Source: an uncultured Prevotella sp. (GTDB lineage Bacteria > Bacteroidota > Bacteroidia > Bacteroidales > Bacteroidaceae). From it: DNA of 64,000 bases. The DNA is taken from contig CALUGW010000006.1 of NCBI GenBank assembly GCA_944320305.1, positions 1 through 64,000 on the forward strand. Direction: 5' to 3'. Every line of letters starts with the position of its first letter. The first letter of the stretch is position 1. The notes below the pieces were generated by a model. It had not been told where the DNA came from, did no database searches, and saw only the letters and a list, made by a program, of their open reading frames with translations. This document shows, in pieces, positions 1 through 8,191 of this stretch. Position numbers and translations under genes: made by a program.

Positions 1-56
1 ATGTATTCTCGTTTATGAATATAACGGATTTTGGGCACAAACATTTTCATTCAAAC

Positions 57-64
57 TATTTTTG
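57..64 (+). promoter_or_regulatory. Bacteroidales -7 box for the recombinase gene
   Basis: TATTTTTG matches the Bacteroidales TAnnTTTG element and lies about 40 bases before the recombinase ATG. The 5' end of that gene therefore looks intact even though its 3' end is lost. Confidence 0.5.
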
Positions 65-102
65 TGGATAAACTTATCCTTTAATCCAAAAACATTACAA
101 CT

Positions 103-876
103 ATGCGCAGTACATTTTCCATATTACCGTACATCAACAGAAACAAGGTGAAGGCGGACGGCACGACCGCCGTCCTGTGCCGCATCACCATAGACGGCAA
201 GAGTTCCACGATGGCGACGGGCATCTATTGCAGACCCGAAGACTGGAACAGCAAGACGGGAGTCATTCGGGCAGTCCGCGCGAACAATAGATTGCAGGAG
301 TTCCGCAAGTCCATCGAGCTTGCCTACGATGAGATTTTGAAGAAACAGAACGTGGTGAGCGCCGAACTGCTCAAAAATACATTAGCGAAAAGGGCGGTAA
401 TCCCTACCAAGCTGTTGCAGATGGGCGAAAGGGAACGCGAGCGGCTGCTCGCCCGTTCAAAGGAGATAAACTCCACGTCCACCTACCGCCATTCGGGGTA
501 TTACCAGAAATACCTGAAAGAATACCTCACTTCATTGGGCAAGGAGGACATCGAGTTCGCCGACATCACGGAGGACTTTGGCAGTTCCTATAAAGCCTTT
601 CTGAAACGCTACAAGAACTTCAGTCCGTCACAGACGAACAAGTGCCTCTGTTGGCTGAGCAAGCTGGTGTACCTTGCCGTGGATTATGAGATACTCCGCG
701 CCAACCCGTTGGAGGACATGGAATACGAGAAGAAGCCCGCGCCGAAGCACAGGCACATCAGCCGTGCGGAACTGAAAGCCATCCTTGAAACCCCGATGCT
801 CGACCCGTTGCAGGAATTGGGGCGCAGGGCATTTTTGTTTTCAAGCTTCACAAATGTTGCACTAAATGAAATATAG
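103..876 (+). pseudogene. Truncated tyrosine site-specific recombinase (mobile-element integrase)
   Basis: This 257-aa product matches the N-terminal two thirds of Bacteroidetes tyrosine recombinases. Residues 1-100 form the arm-type DNA-binding region, including IDGKSSTMATGIYCRPEDWN. Residues 130-215 form the SAM-like core-binding domain. The catalytic domain has just begun (RRAFLFSSFT, about residues 240-249) when the sequence switches to NVALNEI and stops. Full family members run to about 400 aa and carry the R..HxxR..Y catalytic residues, none of which is present. The protein should therefore be inactive. The break falls near base 846, where AT-rich unrelated sequence begins; an insertion-sequence remnant or a deletion are both possible. 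The gene marks the left part of a foreign block, although the true left end lies outside the window. Confidence 0.85.
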
Positions 877-1085
877 TTGTAAATCAAGAAGTTATAATCA
901 ATCAAAAAGAAAATAGGTAATGGTTTGGAAACCACCGAGCTTCACCGTTCTGCTCATTTCCAATAAGTCAATCAATTGGCGCAAAGGTAGTAAATAATAC
1001 TCAGAAATGATTTAAATCTTAACATCTTTTTCGAATTGAGCGAAAATTTTCGCTTATCGCGTCATTTTTACGCCAAAATATCTGA
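877..1085. other. AT-rich gap after the recombinase break
   Basis: No convincing gene. Bases 982-989 read TACCTTTG on the minus strand, a -7 box pointing left. It would transcribe about 19 codons (start near 956) that end before the recombinase remnant, perhaps the stub of a lost insertion-sequence gene. The right part carries the dyads described separately. Confidence 0.4.
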
Positions 1086-1112
1086 TTGCGTCAAAATAAC
1101 GCAGTATCTTTG
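1040..1112 (+). promoter_or_regulatory. Promoter with repeated dyad operators of the Nudix/ADP-ribose operon
   Basis: The -7 box TATCTTTG is at 1105-1112, with a TTG -33 element at 1086-1088. Two inverted repeats of identical design, GCGT-N7-ACGC, lie at 1059-1073 and 1088-1102, the second exactly between the -33 and -7 boxes. A perfect 14-bp palindrome, GCGAAAATTTTCGC, sits at 1040-1053. A repressor bound at the promoter-internal dyad would block initiation. The obvious candidate is the Nudix/winged-helix protein encoded directly downstream, which is inference. Confidence 0.6.
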
Positions 1113-1138
1113 CACCAGTAATTGAAAAACCATGTAGT

Positions 1139-1876
1139 ATGTACACATATAAATATCCTCATCCTGCTGTCACTACAGACAGTGTAATATTTGGCTTTGA
1201 TGGGTCAAGCATAAATATTCTCCTCATAGAGCGAGGTCTGGAACCATATAAAGGTAGCTGGGCTTTGCCAGGAGGTTTCCTCCGCATGGACGAAACGGTA
1301 GAGGAGGGAGCCAAACGAGAACTTTGCGAAGAGACAAATATAAAAGATGTCTATCTGGAGCAGTTCCATGTATTCAGCGGTGTCAATCGTGACCCTCGTG
1401 AAAGGGTGCTGACGGTTGCATTCTTTGCCTTAGTGAGCAAAAATGACTTCAAGGTATTGGCTGGTGACGATGCAAACAAGGCGCAATGGCATGAGTGGAA
1501 TCACCTCCCACCTTTAGCCTTTGATCATGCTGAGATTATCAGTATGGCGAGAAAGAAACTACAGGAGAAACTGAGAGTGTCGCCCATCGCCTTCAAACTA
1601 TTGGACAATGAGTTTAAGATGGACGAACTGCAGCGTATCTACGAACTGATACATGAGAAGCAGTACGACCGGCGCAACTTCATGCGTAAGATGGAGGCTT
1701 CTGGCTTTCTATCAAAAAAAGAACAGGAAGATAATCGCGTATGCAATACTATGCTTCCTGATGACATGGATGAAGTTGCTTCCCAACGTACCCTCTATGT
1801 GTATTCTTTCGACGAAGATGCATTTGCCAAGGCGAGTGCATCCAAGGACTGGAGAAAATATCCTTTTGACTTTTAA
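1139..1876 (+). CDS. NrtR-like Nudix-domain transcriptional regulator
   Basis: The 245-aa protein has an N-terminal Nudix domain (residues 10-140) and a C-terminal winged helix-turn-helix (about 150-225) with the family signature DRRNFMRKMEASGFL. This is the NrtR/AraR-like architecture, in which a Nudix domain binds ADP-ribose or a sugar nucleotide and releases the HTH from DNA. The Nudix box (GGFLRMDETVEEGAKRELCE onward) keeps G-x5-E-x7-REL-x-EE, but the final glycine is replaced by Asn, so hydrolysis may be weak. It is first gene of a three-gene operon, 12 bp before the next start. The dyads around its promoter suggest autoregulation. Ligand identity is inferred from the macro/ADP-ribosylglycohydrolase gene in the same operon; a sugar-responsive regulator is the alternative. 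Confidence 0.85.
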   Translation: MYTYKYPHPAVTTDSVIFGFDGSSINILLIERGLEPYKGSWALPGGFLRMDETVEEGAKRELCEETNIKDVYLEQFHVFSGVNRDPRERVLTVAFFALVSKNDFKVLAGDDANKAQWHEWNHLPPLAFDHAEIISMARKKLQEKLRVSPIAFKLLDNEFKMDELQRIYELIHEKQYDRRNFMRKMEASGFLSKKEQEDNRVCNTMLPDDMDEVASQRTLYVYSFDEDAFAKASASKDWRKYPFDF

Positions 1877-1888
1877 TAATATCTGGTT

Positions 1889-3202
1889 ATGAAATCAATT
1901 ACAGTTATCCGAACTTCGGATTTGAGTTTACCTCATTCGGTACGCTCTTACATAGACGGCTGTGCGCATGAATACTCCGAGACTGATCCTTGGACAAAAA
2001 TTGCACAATTAGCTTATCGGCTAAAGCGTGGAGCAAATCTATTGCCTGATTTTTTGGAAGACATAGAGCGACACATGGAACACCCTGCTTATCAGAGCTA
2101 TGAGAATACGGCAAAGCAGAGTATAGCTTCCTATATCGAACTACTGCGCATTGACGAAAACTACATCTTTACGATAGAGTTAGCAGAAAGAAACAGCTTC
2201 AAGAAACTTTTTCAGTTGCTTACAGAAGAGATACTCTATCGCTATTGGGAGGAGAATGTCAATGATGATAAGGTAGTGTGTCATTTCGATGATGTACATT
2301 ATGACTACAATGAGATAGCCTCACGCTATGCACATTCGCCAACATTAAAACGTGACTTTATCAAGTATATCTCAACCTCTCAGGAAACACTCCGTAACAT
2401 TGAAGTGGACAAGTACAACCTGCACTTGAAAAACGGATGGGCAATGCTTGCAGAAAATCTTTATGGGCTTACTCTATGGTCTGACAAGGTAGAGGATGAG
2501 CGCATATACCCTGGCGATGACTCATTCATTCACGATTTCAACAATAAAGTTGAATCAAAGTATAAGTATGTTGTGGGTGTACCTCCCATGCCATTCTCAG
2601 GTAACCTTCTCGATGCTAAGGTTGTCATTCTGACGTTGAATCCGGGATATGTAGAAAAGGTCAACAAGGACTTATGTATAAATATGGACGATACAGAGAA
2701 AAAGCATTTGTTATGCTTGATGAGAAACGCATTAACCTTTCAGGGAGAAGGCATTTATGACGGATATGAATGTTCGAGAGTTCAAGGTGATTATTACTGG
2801 CAAAAGGCTTTTGAGCAAGTTGCAATGGAGGCATACGGAAGTCCTTCATCAGAGATATATCATCCTATCTACCATGGCATTGCGTTCTTTCAGCTCATCG
2901 GCTATCACTCCGAGAAGTTCAGGTACTCAGCAGGTCTAAAGCATTTGCCTTCGACGATATTCACCAACCTGTTGGCAAAGTATCTTGCTACGAAAACAGA
3001 CAAGACTTTTCTCATTCTTCGCTCTGAGTCCCTCTGGAAGGAAACCTTTGGTGAGGAAGTGTGGAATAAACTGGAAGAAGAAGGTCGCTTGATTACCAAG
3101 GGACATAAAGGGATGTCTCAGAAGATAACAAGAGGGAACCTCAAAAAAGACAATGGATTCGACAAACTTGTCAATATATTAAAGCCTAACAAACATGAAT
3201 AA
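1889..3202 (+). CDS. Uncharacterised 437-aa protein of the ADP-ribose operon
   Basis: I do not recognise this family with certainty. No signal peptide or membrane segment is visible, so it is probably cytosolic. The N-terminal half (1-210) is mostly helical and charged. Around residue 230 it reads PPMPFSGNLLDAKVVILTLN followed by PGY, reminiscent of the first active-site loop of uracil-DNA-glycosylase-like folds; this resemblance is weak. The C-terminal part includes LPSTIFTNLLAKYLATKT and ILRSESLWKETFG, followed by a basic tail. Its stop codon overlaps the next start by 8 bp (3195-3202), indicating translational coupling with the macro/ADP-ribosylglycohydrolase gene. Base composition is AT-richer than the chromosome to the right. 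A nucleotide- or ADP-ribose-processing role is inference from context only. Confidence 0.75.
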   Translation: MKSITVIRTSDLSLPHSVRSYIDGCAHEYSETDPWTKIAQLAYRLKRGANLLPDFLEDIERHMEHPAYQSYENTAKQSIASYIELLRIDENYIFTIELAERNSFKKLFQLLTEEILYRYWEENVNDDKVVCHFDDVHYDYNEIASRYAHSPTLKRDFIKYISTSQETLRNIEVDKYNLHLKNGWAMLAENLYGLTLWSDKVEDERIYPGDDSFIHDFNNKVESKYKYVVGVPPMPFSGNLLDAKVVILTLNPGYVEKVNKDLCINMDDTEKKHLLCLMRNALTFQGEGIYDGYECSRVQGDYYWQKAFEQVAMEAYGSPSSEIYHPIYHGIAFFQLIGYHSEKFRYSAGLKHLPSTIFTNLLAKYLATKTDKTFLILRSESLWKETFGEEVWNKLEEEGRLITKGHKGMSQKITRGNLKKDNGFDKLVNILKPNKHE

Positions 3203-4817
3203 AAACAGAACAGAGAACCCCAATATTGCCTCAGAGAGAATAGATGTCCTTGAAAAGGGTGAGATTTTCGTCTTCGGAAGTAATCTTGCCGGTCATCACA
3301 TGGGCGGTGCAGCAAGAGCTGCTCACAAGAAATTCGGAGCCGAGTGGGGAGTAGGCGTAGGACTCACTGGCCAGTCCTATGCCATACCGACCATGCAGGG
3401 AGGTGTTGAAACCATCAGACCATACGTTAATCAATTTATAAATTTTGCTTCGAGAAATCCAGATATGAAGTTTCTCGTTACACGTATCGGATGCGGCATC
3501 GCAGGTTTCAAGGACGAGGAGATTGCCCCTCTTTTCAGAAAGGCGGTTCCCGTAAGCAACATATACCTGCCTCAGAAGTTCTACGACATCCTTTTGGAGC
3601 CTTACTTGAAGCATTGCTTCTATTATGGCAAAAATGTTACAGAGGATTATGGGGCACACGTAGGACACATGTATGAGAAAGCATGGGTTTATTTTCATTT
3701 TGGCAATGAGAATGGTCTTTACAGTGAAACGACATGTTACATTCAGCATGGTCTTGGGGATTTCCATGCTAACGATGGAGTTCCTATCTCAATGAAGGCG
3801 ATTCTTTTCAACCGTTTCTGTCATTGGGGATATGGAGAAACTCCAGATACCTTCCGACGATGGTATGAAAGCATCGACTATACCAATACACGGATAAAGG
3901 TTAATGAACCACGCAATGTATCAATGAACTGCTATAATCCGCTGCTGATAAGCGCAGTTCTTGGAGACATTGTAGGTAGCATCTATGAGTTCAGTCCACA
4001 CAAGAGCACGGACATCGTTCTTCAGGACAGCAGAATGGACTATACGGATGATACCATCATGACCGTAGCGGTAGCAGACTGGATTCTGAACGACAAAAAG
4101 CTGACGAAGAAAGGGCTGGTTGATCGTATGCAGGCTTGGGGACGCAAATACCCTCATCCCATGGGAGCCTACGGCAATATGTTCTCTGAGTGGTTGCACT
4201 ATGACAATCCGAAGCCCTATAAATCCTGGGGCAATGGAGCTGCTATGCGAGTTGCTGCTGTTGGCTTTGCCTTCTCTACATTGGAAGAGACCTTGAAGGT
4301 CGCGAAGAAATCCGCAGAGGTTACCCACAACCATCCGGAAGGAATAAAAGGTGCTCAGGCAACTGCGGCGGCAATCTTCTTGGCACGTACAGGACACACC
4401 AAGGAAGAAATACGCCGATACATAGCATCGACATTCGATTATGACATGAATAGAACCTGTGACGATATTCGTCCAACATACAGTTTTGATGGTAGCTGTC
4501 AAGGCACAGTGCCAGAGTCTATCATTGCATTCCTTGATAGCAAAGACTATGAAGATGCCTTGCGACTCTGTATCTCTCTTGGAGGTGATGCTGATACGAT
4601 GGGGGCGATTACGGGTGCCATAGCAGGAGCCTACTACCACCAGATACCTGCTTCTTTATATGAATTTGGCATAAACAAACTGCCCGAGGATATGAAAGAT
4701 ATTATAAATAAGTTCGACATGGAGCATGGTAGAAACGTGTCATATAAATGGTACAATCCAGAGTTTCCCAAAGAAGATTTGGTCAGAAAGGTCAGGTCTG
4801 GTGAAATTTTTATTTGA
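3195..4817 (+). CDS. Macro-like domain fused to ADP-ribosylglycohydrolase
   Basis: The 540-aa protein has two recognisable parts. Residues about 15-135 carry FVFGSNLAGHHMGGAARAA and GCGIAGFKDEEIAPLF, a pattern of macro-domain-like proteins that bind ADP-ribose. Residues about 246-540 are an ADP-ribosylglycohydrolase (ARH/DraG-type) domain: GDIVGSIYE, the metal motif TDDTIMT (about 285) and the C-terminal metal motif GGDADTMGAITGAIAGAYY (about 463) are all intact, so a binuclear metal site and hydrolase activity are expected. The linker (135-245) is rich in aromatic residues and unrecognised. Two ADP-ribose modules on one chain suggest removal of ADP-ribose from proteins or nucleic acids, or hydrolysis of a free ADP-ribosyl metabolite. 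It is the last gene of the operon. Confidence 0.85.
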   Translation: MNKNRTENPNIASERIDVLEKGEIFVFGSNLAGHHMGGAARAAHKKFGAEWGVGVGLTGQSYAIPTMQGGVETIRPYVNQFINFASRNPDMKFLVTRIGCGIAGFKDEEIAPLFRKAVPVSNIYLPQKFYDILLEPYLKHCFYYGKNVTEDYGAHVGHMYEKAWVYFHFGNENGLYSETTCYIQHGLGDFHANDGVPISMKAILFNRFCHWGYGETPDTFRRWYESIDYTNTRIKVNEPRNVSMNCYNPLLISAVLGDIVGSIYEFSPHKSTDIVLQDSRMDYTDDTIMTVAVADWILNDKKLTKKGLVDRMQAWGRKYPHPMGAYGNMFSEWLHYDNPKPYKSWGNGAAMRVAAVGFAFSTLEETLKVAKKSAEVTHNHPEGIKGAQATAAAIFLARTGHTKEEIRRYIASTFDYDMNRTCDDIRPTYSFDGSCQGTVPESIIAFLDSKDYEDALRLCISLGGDADTMGAITGAIAGAYYHQIPASLYEFGINKLPEDMKDIINKFDMEHGRNVSYKWYNPEFPKEDLVRKVRSGEIFI

Positions 4818-4991
4818 GGCAAACTTTGATTTAAACAGATGAGTCTTAAATCTCTCAACCATCTGACTCCCAATGCTCTAAAAAGTAACAATAAAAACAT
4901 AATATAATATATTGATAATCAGTAAATAAATGCTCAAAAAAGCTTAACCCGATTAAACGAAAGATTCTTGTTTTTGAGAGGCAAAATGATG

Positions 4992-4999
4992 TACCTTTG
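4992..4999 (+). promoter_or_regulatory. -7 box before the deiminase fragment
   Basis: TACCTTTG at 4992-4999, with T-rich TTG-containing sequence 20-25 bases upstream (4967-4976), fits a Bacteroidales promoter for the truncated gene starting at 5047. Confidence 0.45.
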
Positions 5000-5046
5000 T
5001 ACCGTGATTAGTCGACAAATCATCATGTTTCATTCAAAAAAACAAT

Positions 5047-5274
5047 ATGATAATTACAGAAAAAGAAAAGAGTTTAGCGGTTTTCTCAAGTCTTCTCTTC
5101 AGGCACTACCCAGAGTTAAAAGAACAATTGCATGGCGTAATGAGGTCATATCACAAAGCTGTGGGAATGGTCTGTCATACAAAAGACTATTGGGTCAGAG
5201 ATTTCATGCCTGCACAGGCGGATGAAGATGTGTTCGTGAGGTTCATCTTCAATACAGAGCGTGTAACACTCTGA
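5047..5274 (+). pseudogene. N-terminal fragment of an agmatine deiminase-like (PAD_porph) protein
   Basis: The 75-residue reading frame contains DYWVRDFMPAQ, which resembles the active-site segment of the agmatine deiminase / porphyromonas-type peptidylarginine deiminase family (about 350 aa when complete). The match runs to about residue 69 (VRFIFN), then NTERVTL and a stop replace the rest. The catalytic His and Cys of the family would lie in the missing part, so no activity is expected. Breakage here, close to the mnmE end, suggests a rearrangement at the right edge of the foreign block. The identification rests on one motif plus the starting position. Confidence 0.55.
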
Positions 5275-5423
5275 CTATCAGTGTATATAGTGTATAACGG
5301 TCGGTAATTGAGCCGTTGGTCACAGTCTCTGTACTCCCCTGTTAATCCTTTGAATATCAGCGGTTTAGCTATTTCGCTATGATTTGACCTTTCATTGGGG
5401 AGATGTCTTCTAATTAACATTTT

Positions 5424-6833
5424 CTACTTTCCCACGCAAAAGTGTGAAAATATGGAATTGAGCACCTCGGTGGTGGTCACTTCGCCGAGGATGTCGGCAA
5501 GGTGGTGGAGGCATTCGCGCAGATCCTGGGCCACGAGGTCGGTGGGGAGGGCCGTGTCGAGTCCGTCGATGACGCGGGCGAGGGCCTCTCCGGCGCGGGT
5601 GAGTGCCTCGTAGTGGCGTATGTTTGTCACGATGACGTCGGTGGCGGAGAGTGTGTCGGCGCCGGTGAGGCTGACGAGGAGCGAGCGCAGGCCGTCGATG
5701 TTGAGTCCGTATTTTGCCGAGAGGGCAATGGTGCGTGTGCCCTCCGCCATGCTGGCCTCCACCGTGGGCGGCAGCCGGCGGCCGTCGGCCCCGGACAGGC
5801 TGTCGCACTTGTTGAGCGCGGCCACCACCTGTTTGCCCTCCAGGTGGGGGCGCACCTCGGCGTAGAATTGCGCGAACGACTCCGCGCTGCGCTGCGGGTC
5901 GACGAGCAGGATGACGATCCGCGCCTTGTCTATGGCCCGGAAGCTGCGGCTGATGCCCATGGACTCGATGGTGTCGTCGGTGCGGCGTATGCCTGCGGTG
6001 TCGATGAAGCGGAAGGTGACGCCGCCGATGACCGCCGTGTCTTCTATGGTGTCGCGCGTGGTGCCGTCGATGTCGCTCACGATGGCCTTGTCCTCGCCCA
6101 GCAGGGCGTTGAGCAGTGTTGACTTGCCTGCGTTGGTCTGCCCCACGATGGCCACGGGCACGCCGTTCTTCAGCGCGTTGCCCGCCTCGAACGAGTCGGC
6201 CAGCCGCCCGATCTCCGTCCGTGCGCCGTCGGCCAGCGCGCGCAGCTCCGCGCGGTCGGCAAACTCCAGCTCCTCGTGGTCGCTGAAGTCAAGCTCCAGC
6301 TCCATGAGGGCCGTGAGGCGCAGCAGGCGGTCGCGCAGCTCTCTCAGTCCGGCGCTGAATCCGCCGCGCATCTGGCTCAGGGCCATGCGGTGCGCCGCCC
6401 TGTCGCCGGCCGCTATCAGGTCGGCCACGGCCTCGGCCTGGCTCAGGTCCATCTTGCCGTTCTGAAAGGCCCGCCGCGTGAACTCGCCCGGCCCGGCGGC
6501 GCGGCATCCGGCGGCGATGAGCTGCCGCATGGTCTGCTGGAGTATGTAGCGCGACCCGTGGCACGATATTTCCACCGAGTCTTCGCCGGTGTAGGAGCGG
6601 GGGGCGCGGAACACGCTCACCAGCACCTCGTCTATCACGCCGCCGTCGGCCCCGGCGATGGTGCCGAAGGCCACCGTGCCGCCCTTGCGGCGGCTTAGCG
6701 GCGGAGCGCCCGGGGCTGCGGGGGTGAATATCTTGTCGGCGGCGGCGATGGCCTCCGGGCCCGACACGCGCACTATTCCTATCGCCCCGCCCGGCGCGGT
6801 GGCTATTGCGCAGATGGTGTCTTGCTGTTCCAT
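5424..6833 (-). CDS. mnmE: tRNA uridine-5-carboxymethylaminomethyl(34) synthesis GTPase MnmE
   Basis: MnmE acts with MnmG to modify U34 in the wobble position of certain tRNAs. The 469-aa protein starts with the formyl-THF-binding N-terminal domain (DTICAIATAPGGAIGIVRVS). Mid-protein helical segments frame the G domain with GQTNAGKST (Walker A), DTAGIR and NKCD, and it ends with the family's C-terminal CxGK (FCVGK), whose cysteine is needed for modification. An in-frame ATG 24 codons upstream lies before the -7 box (6856-6863), so the start at 6833 is preferred. The 3' end is a known target for integrative elements in other bacteria (Salmonella genomic island 1), and here it borders the foreign block. 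Confidence 0.97.
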   Translation of the reverse strand: MEQQDTICAIATAPGGAIGIVRVSGPEAIAAADKIFTPAAPGAPPLSRRKGGTVAFGTIAGADGGVIDEVLVSVFRAPRSYTGEDSVEISCHGSRYILQQTMRQLIAAGCRAAGPGEFTRRAFQNGKMDLSQAEAVADLIAAGDRAAHRMALSQMRGGFSAGLRELRDRLLRLTALMELELDFSDHEELEFADRAELRALADGARTEIGRLADSFEAGNALKNGVPVAIVGQTNAGKSTLLNALLGEDKAIVSDIDGTTRDTIEDTAVIGGVTFRFIDTAGIRRTDDTIESMGISRSFRAIDKARIVILLVDPQRSAESFAQFYAEVRPHLEGKQVVAALNKCDSLSGADGRRLPPTVEASMAEGTRTIALSAKYGLNIDGLRSLLVSLTGADTLSATDVIVTNIRHYEALTRAGEALARVIDGLDTALPTDLVAQDLRECLHHLADILGEVTTTEVLNSIFSHFCVGK

Positions 6834-6855
6834 TCTTTTTCGTCGTTCTTGTTTG

Positions 6856-6863
6856 CAAAGGTA
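6856..6863 (-). promoter_or_regulatory. -7 box of mnmE
   Basis: Read on the minus strand this is TACCTTTG, followed by GCA-rich sequence and the mnmE start 23 bases downstream. It fixes the mnmE start codon at 6833. Confidence 0.6.
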
Positions 6864-6989
6864 ACTCTTTTTTCGGATATCTGCAATCTGCCGGCCGGTG
6901 TTCACGGCTGGCGGGATGGGGGAGCGTCTCCACTTTGGGTTAAAAACTGTTTACAATGGTTAAAAGCCGTACTGCTCCGCCCGCCGGTT

Positions 6990-7335
6990 TTCGGCGAATT
7001 TGAAAATAAAATCCCGCCGGCCGCAAATAAGCCGATTCTGAGTGTGCAACCGTAACTTATTGGTCTTGTTAGACTTATTAGTCCAATTGGCCTTATTGTG
7101 CAATAAAATCAGCCACAAAACAGCCCTTTCCGGCTCCTGAGACGGCCTTTTCACCCCCGCGAAAAGGGTCTTTTCGGCTTCCGATATGGCCTGTATCGCG
7201 CTGCAATATGGCCTATATAGCATTCCAATATGGGTCATATTGCAGGCCGGAACGCCTTTAGGGGCGTTTTCAGGGGGCTGGAACCGCCCGCCGGATTCTG
7301 TTTCGCCGGAAAACAGAGTGTTAAAATCCGCGCCC
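6990..7335 (+). repeat. Dispersed intergenic element, copy A (22-nt array type)
   Basis: The head (about 6996-7060) shares TTTGAAAATAAAA, GCCGCAAATA and GAGTGTGCAACCGTAAC with the copies near 28.76, 49.91 and 60.05 kb. The palindromic module (7062-7095) uses TTAGACTTATTAGTCC. The array of six to seven 22-nt units runs about 7110-7241. Each unit has GGCC near its centre and a GC(A/T)-rich junction, and units differ at many positions. The tail has CCGG...CCGG pairing and ends AGAGTGTTAA near 7325. It lies between mnmE and the fimbrial cluster. Confidence 0.7.
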
Positions 7336-8118
7336 CTGACGCGCTTCGACAGTTTCCGGCCCCGGTTGTGGCACGCTTGTTGCTTTGCCCCCGGGGAGGC
7401 CCGCCCCGCGCCCTTGCGCTCTCCGCCGGGCGATGGAATGTGAGCCATGATGGCGTAAATAAAAGTTAACACAACGCCGCGGCATGAAATTTGTTGCTAA
7501 TTAAGGTTAACGGATTTTGCGTTTCTGTGAAAACAATATTATATGCACAAGCATATTGAAAACGAGGTCAGGCGCGGCCTGTAGCGCTTCGGACGGCTAT
7601 GAACGCTCTCCGGGCGGGCTGCGGCGATTCCTCTCTATAATAGAAACTGTAAAAATAAAAGCATTGGTTATGCGGAGAAGTTGTATGTCATACTTCTGTG
7701 GCTGCATATTGCATGGTCTGCACGCTGCGAACGCACCGTTTGTGTTCTGGCGGGCTTTGGGCCTCTCCGCCCCCCCCCGAACACGAATAAATAACGCCGC
7801 CACGGGGCTTGCAGAGGCTTCTGCGGGCCTCTGCCGCCGCTGGCCTCCGCTTCAGGCTCCGTGGCGTTGCGCCGGTGCCGTGCGCCGCTTTGCGCGTCAG
7901 GCCCGGGCTGTTTCCGACTTGTTCTTCAGGTGTGCGCGCCGCCGCGCGTGCGCCGCGGAGAGTCTGTGTCCGCCGGTCTGCGGCGGGCGCATGGTTCCGT
8001 GTGCTTTCTGGTTTGCCCCGCCTTGTGCCCGCGCCGCTGCCGGTGCGGAGGCGCTCCGTGTGCCTGTGCGCGTTCGGGCGGGCGGCCTTTTAAGATAAGA
8101 AATCCCTGTAATGGAAAT
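7336..8118. other. Gene-free region upstream of the fimbrial cluster
   Basis: No frame in this stretch has family-like sequence or sensible composition. A run of nine C lies at 7770-7778. The segment from 7800 to 8095 is extremely GC-rich and gives open frames on several strands, which I attribute to composition. I see no clear TAnnTTTG box, so the promoter of the fimbrial genes is unlocated. Confidence 0.4.
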
Positions 8119-8159
8119 GCCCGGGGGCCGCAGGCACCTCAGCGCCGCCGCTCCCGGGC
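8119..8159 (+). promoter_or_regulatory. GC-rich hairpin in the leader of the DUF3575 gene
   Basis: GCCCGGG at 8119-8125 pairs with CCCGGGC at 8153-8159, ending 32 bases before the start codon. There is no T-tract, so it is more likely a leader structure than a terminator. Confidence 0.35.
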
Positions 8160-8191
8160 AGCTCGAAAGAATGATTTTTAACGTTAGCGGC

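Noticed and set aside
6834..6905. Longer MnmE start 24 codons upstream
   Set aside because: It lies upstream of the mnmE -7 box, and the family N-terminus begins at the 6833 ATG.
7110..7241. 22-nt tandem arrays as CRISPR
   Set aside because: Units are contiguous and all related to one another; there are no constant repeats separated by unique spacers, and no cas genes are in the window.
7517..8098. 193-codon plus-strand frame upstream of the fimbrial cluster
   Set aside because: Cys/Arg/Ala-rich sequence with no domain, crossing a C9 run, and several other frames are equally open there.
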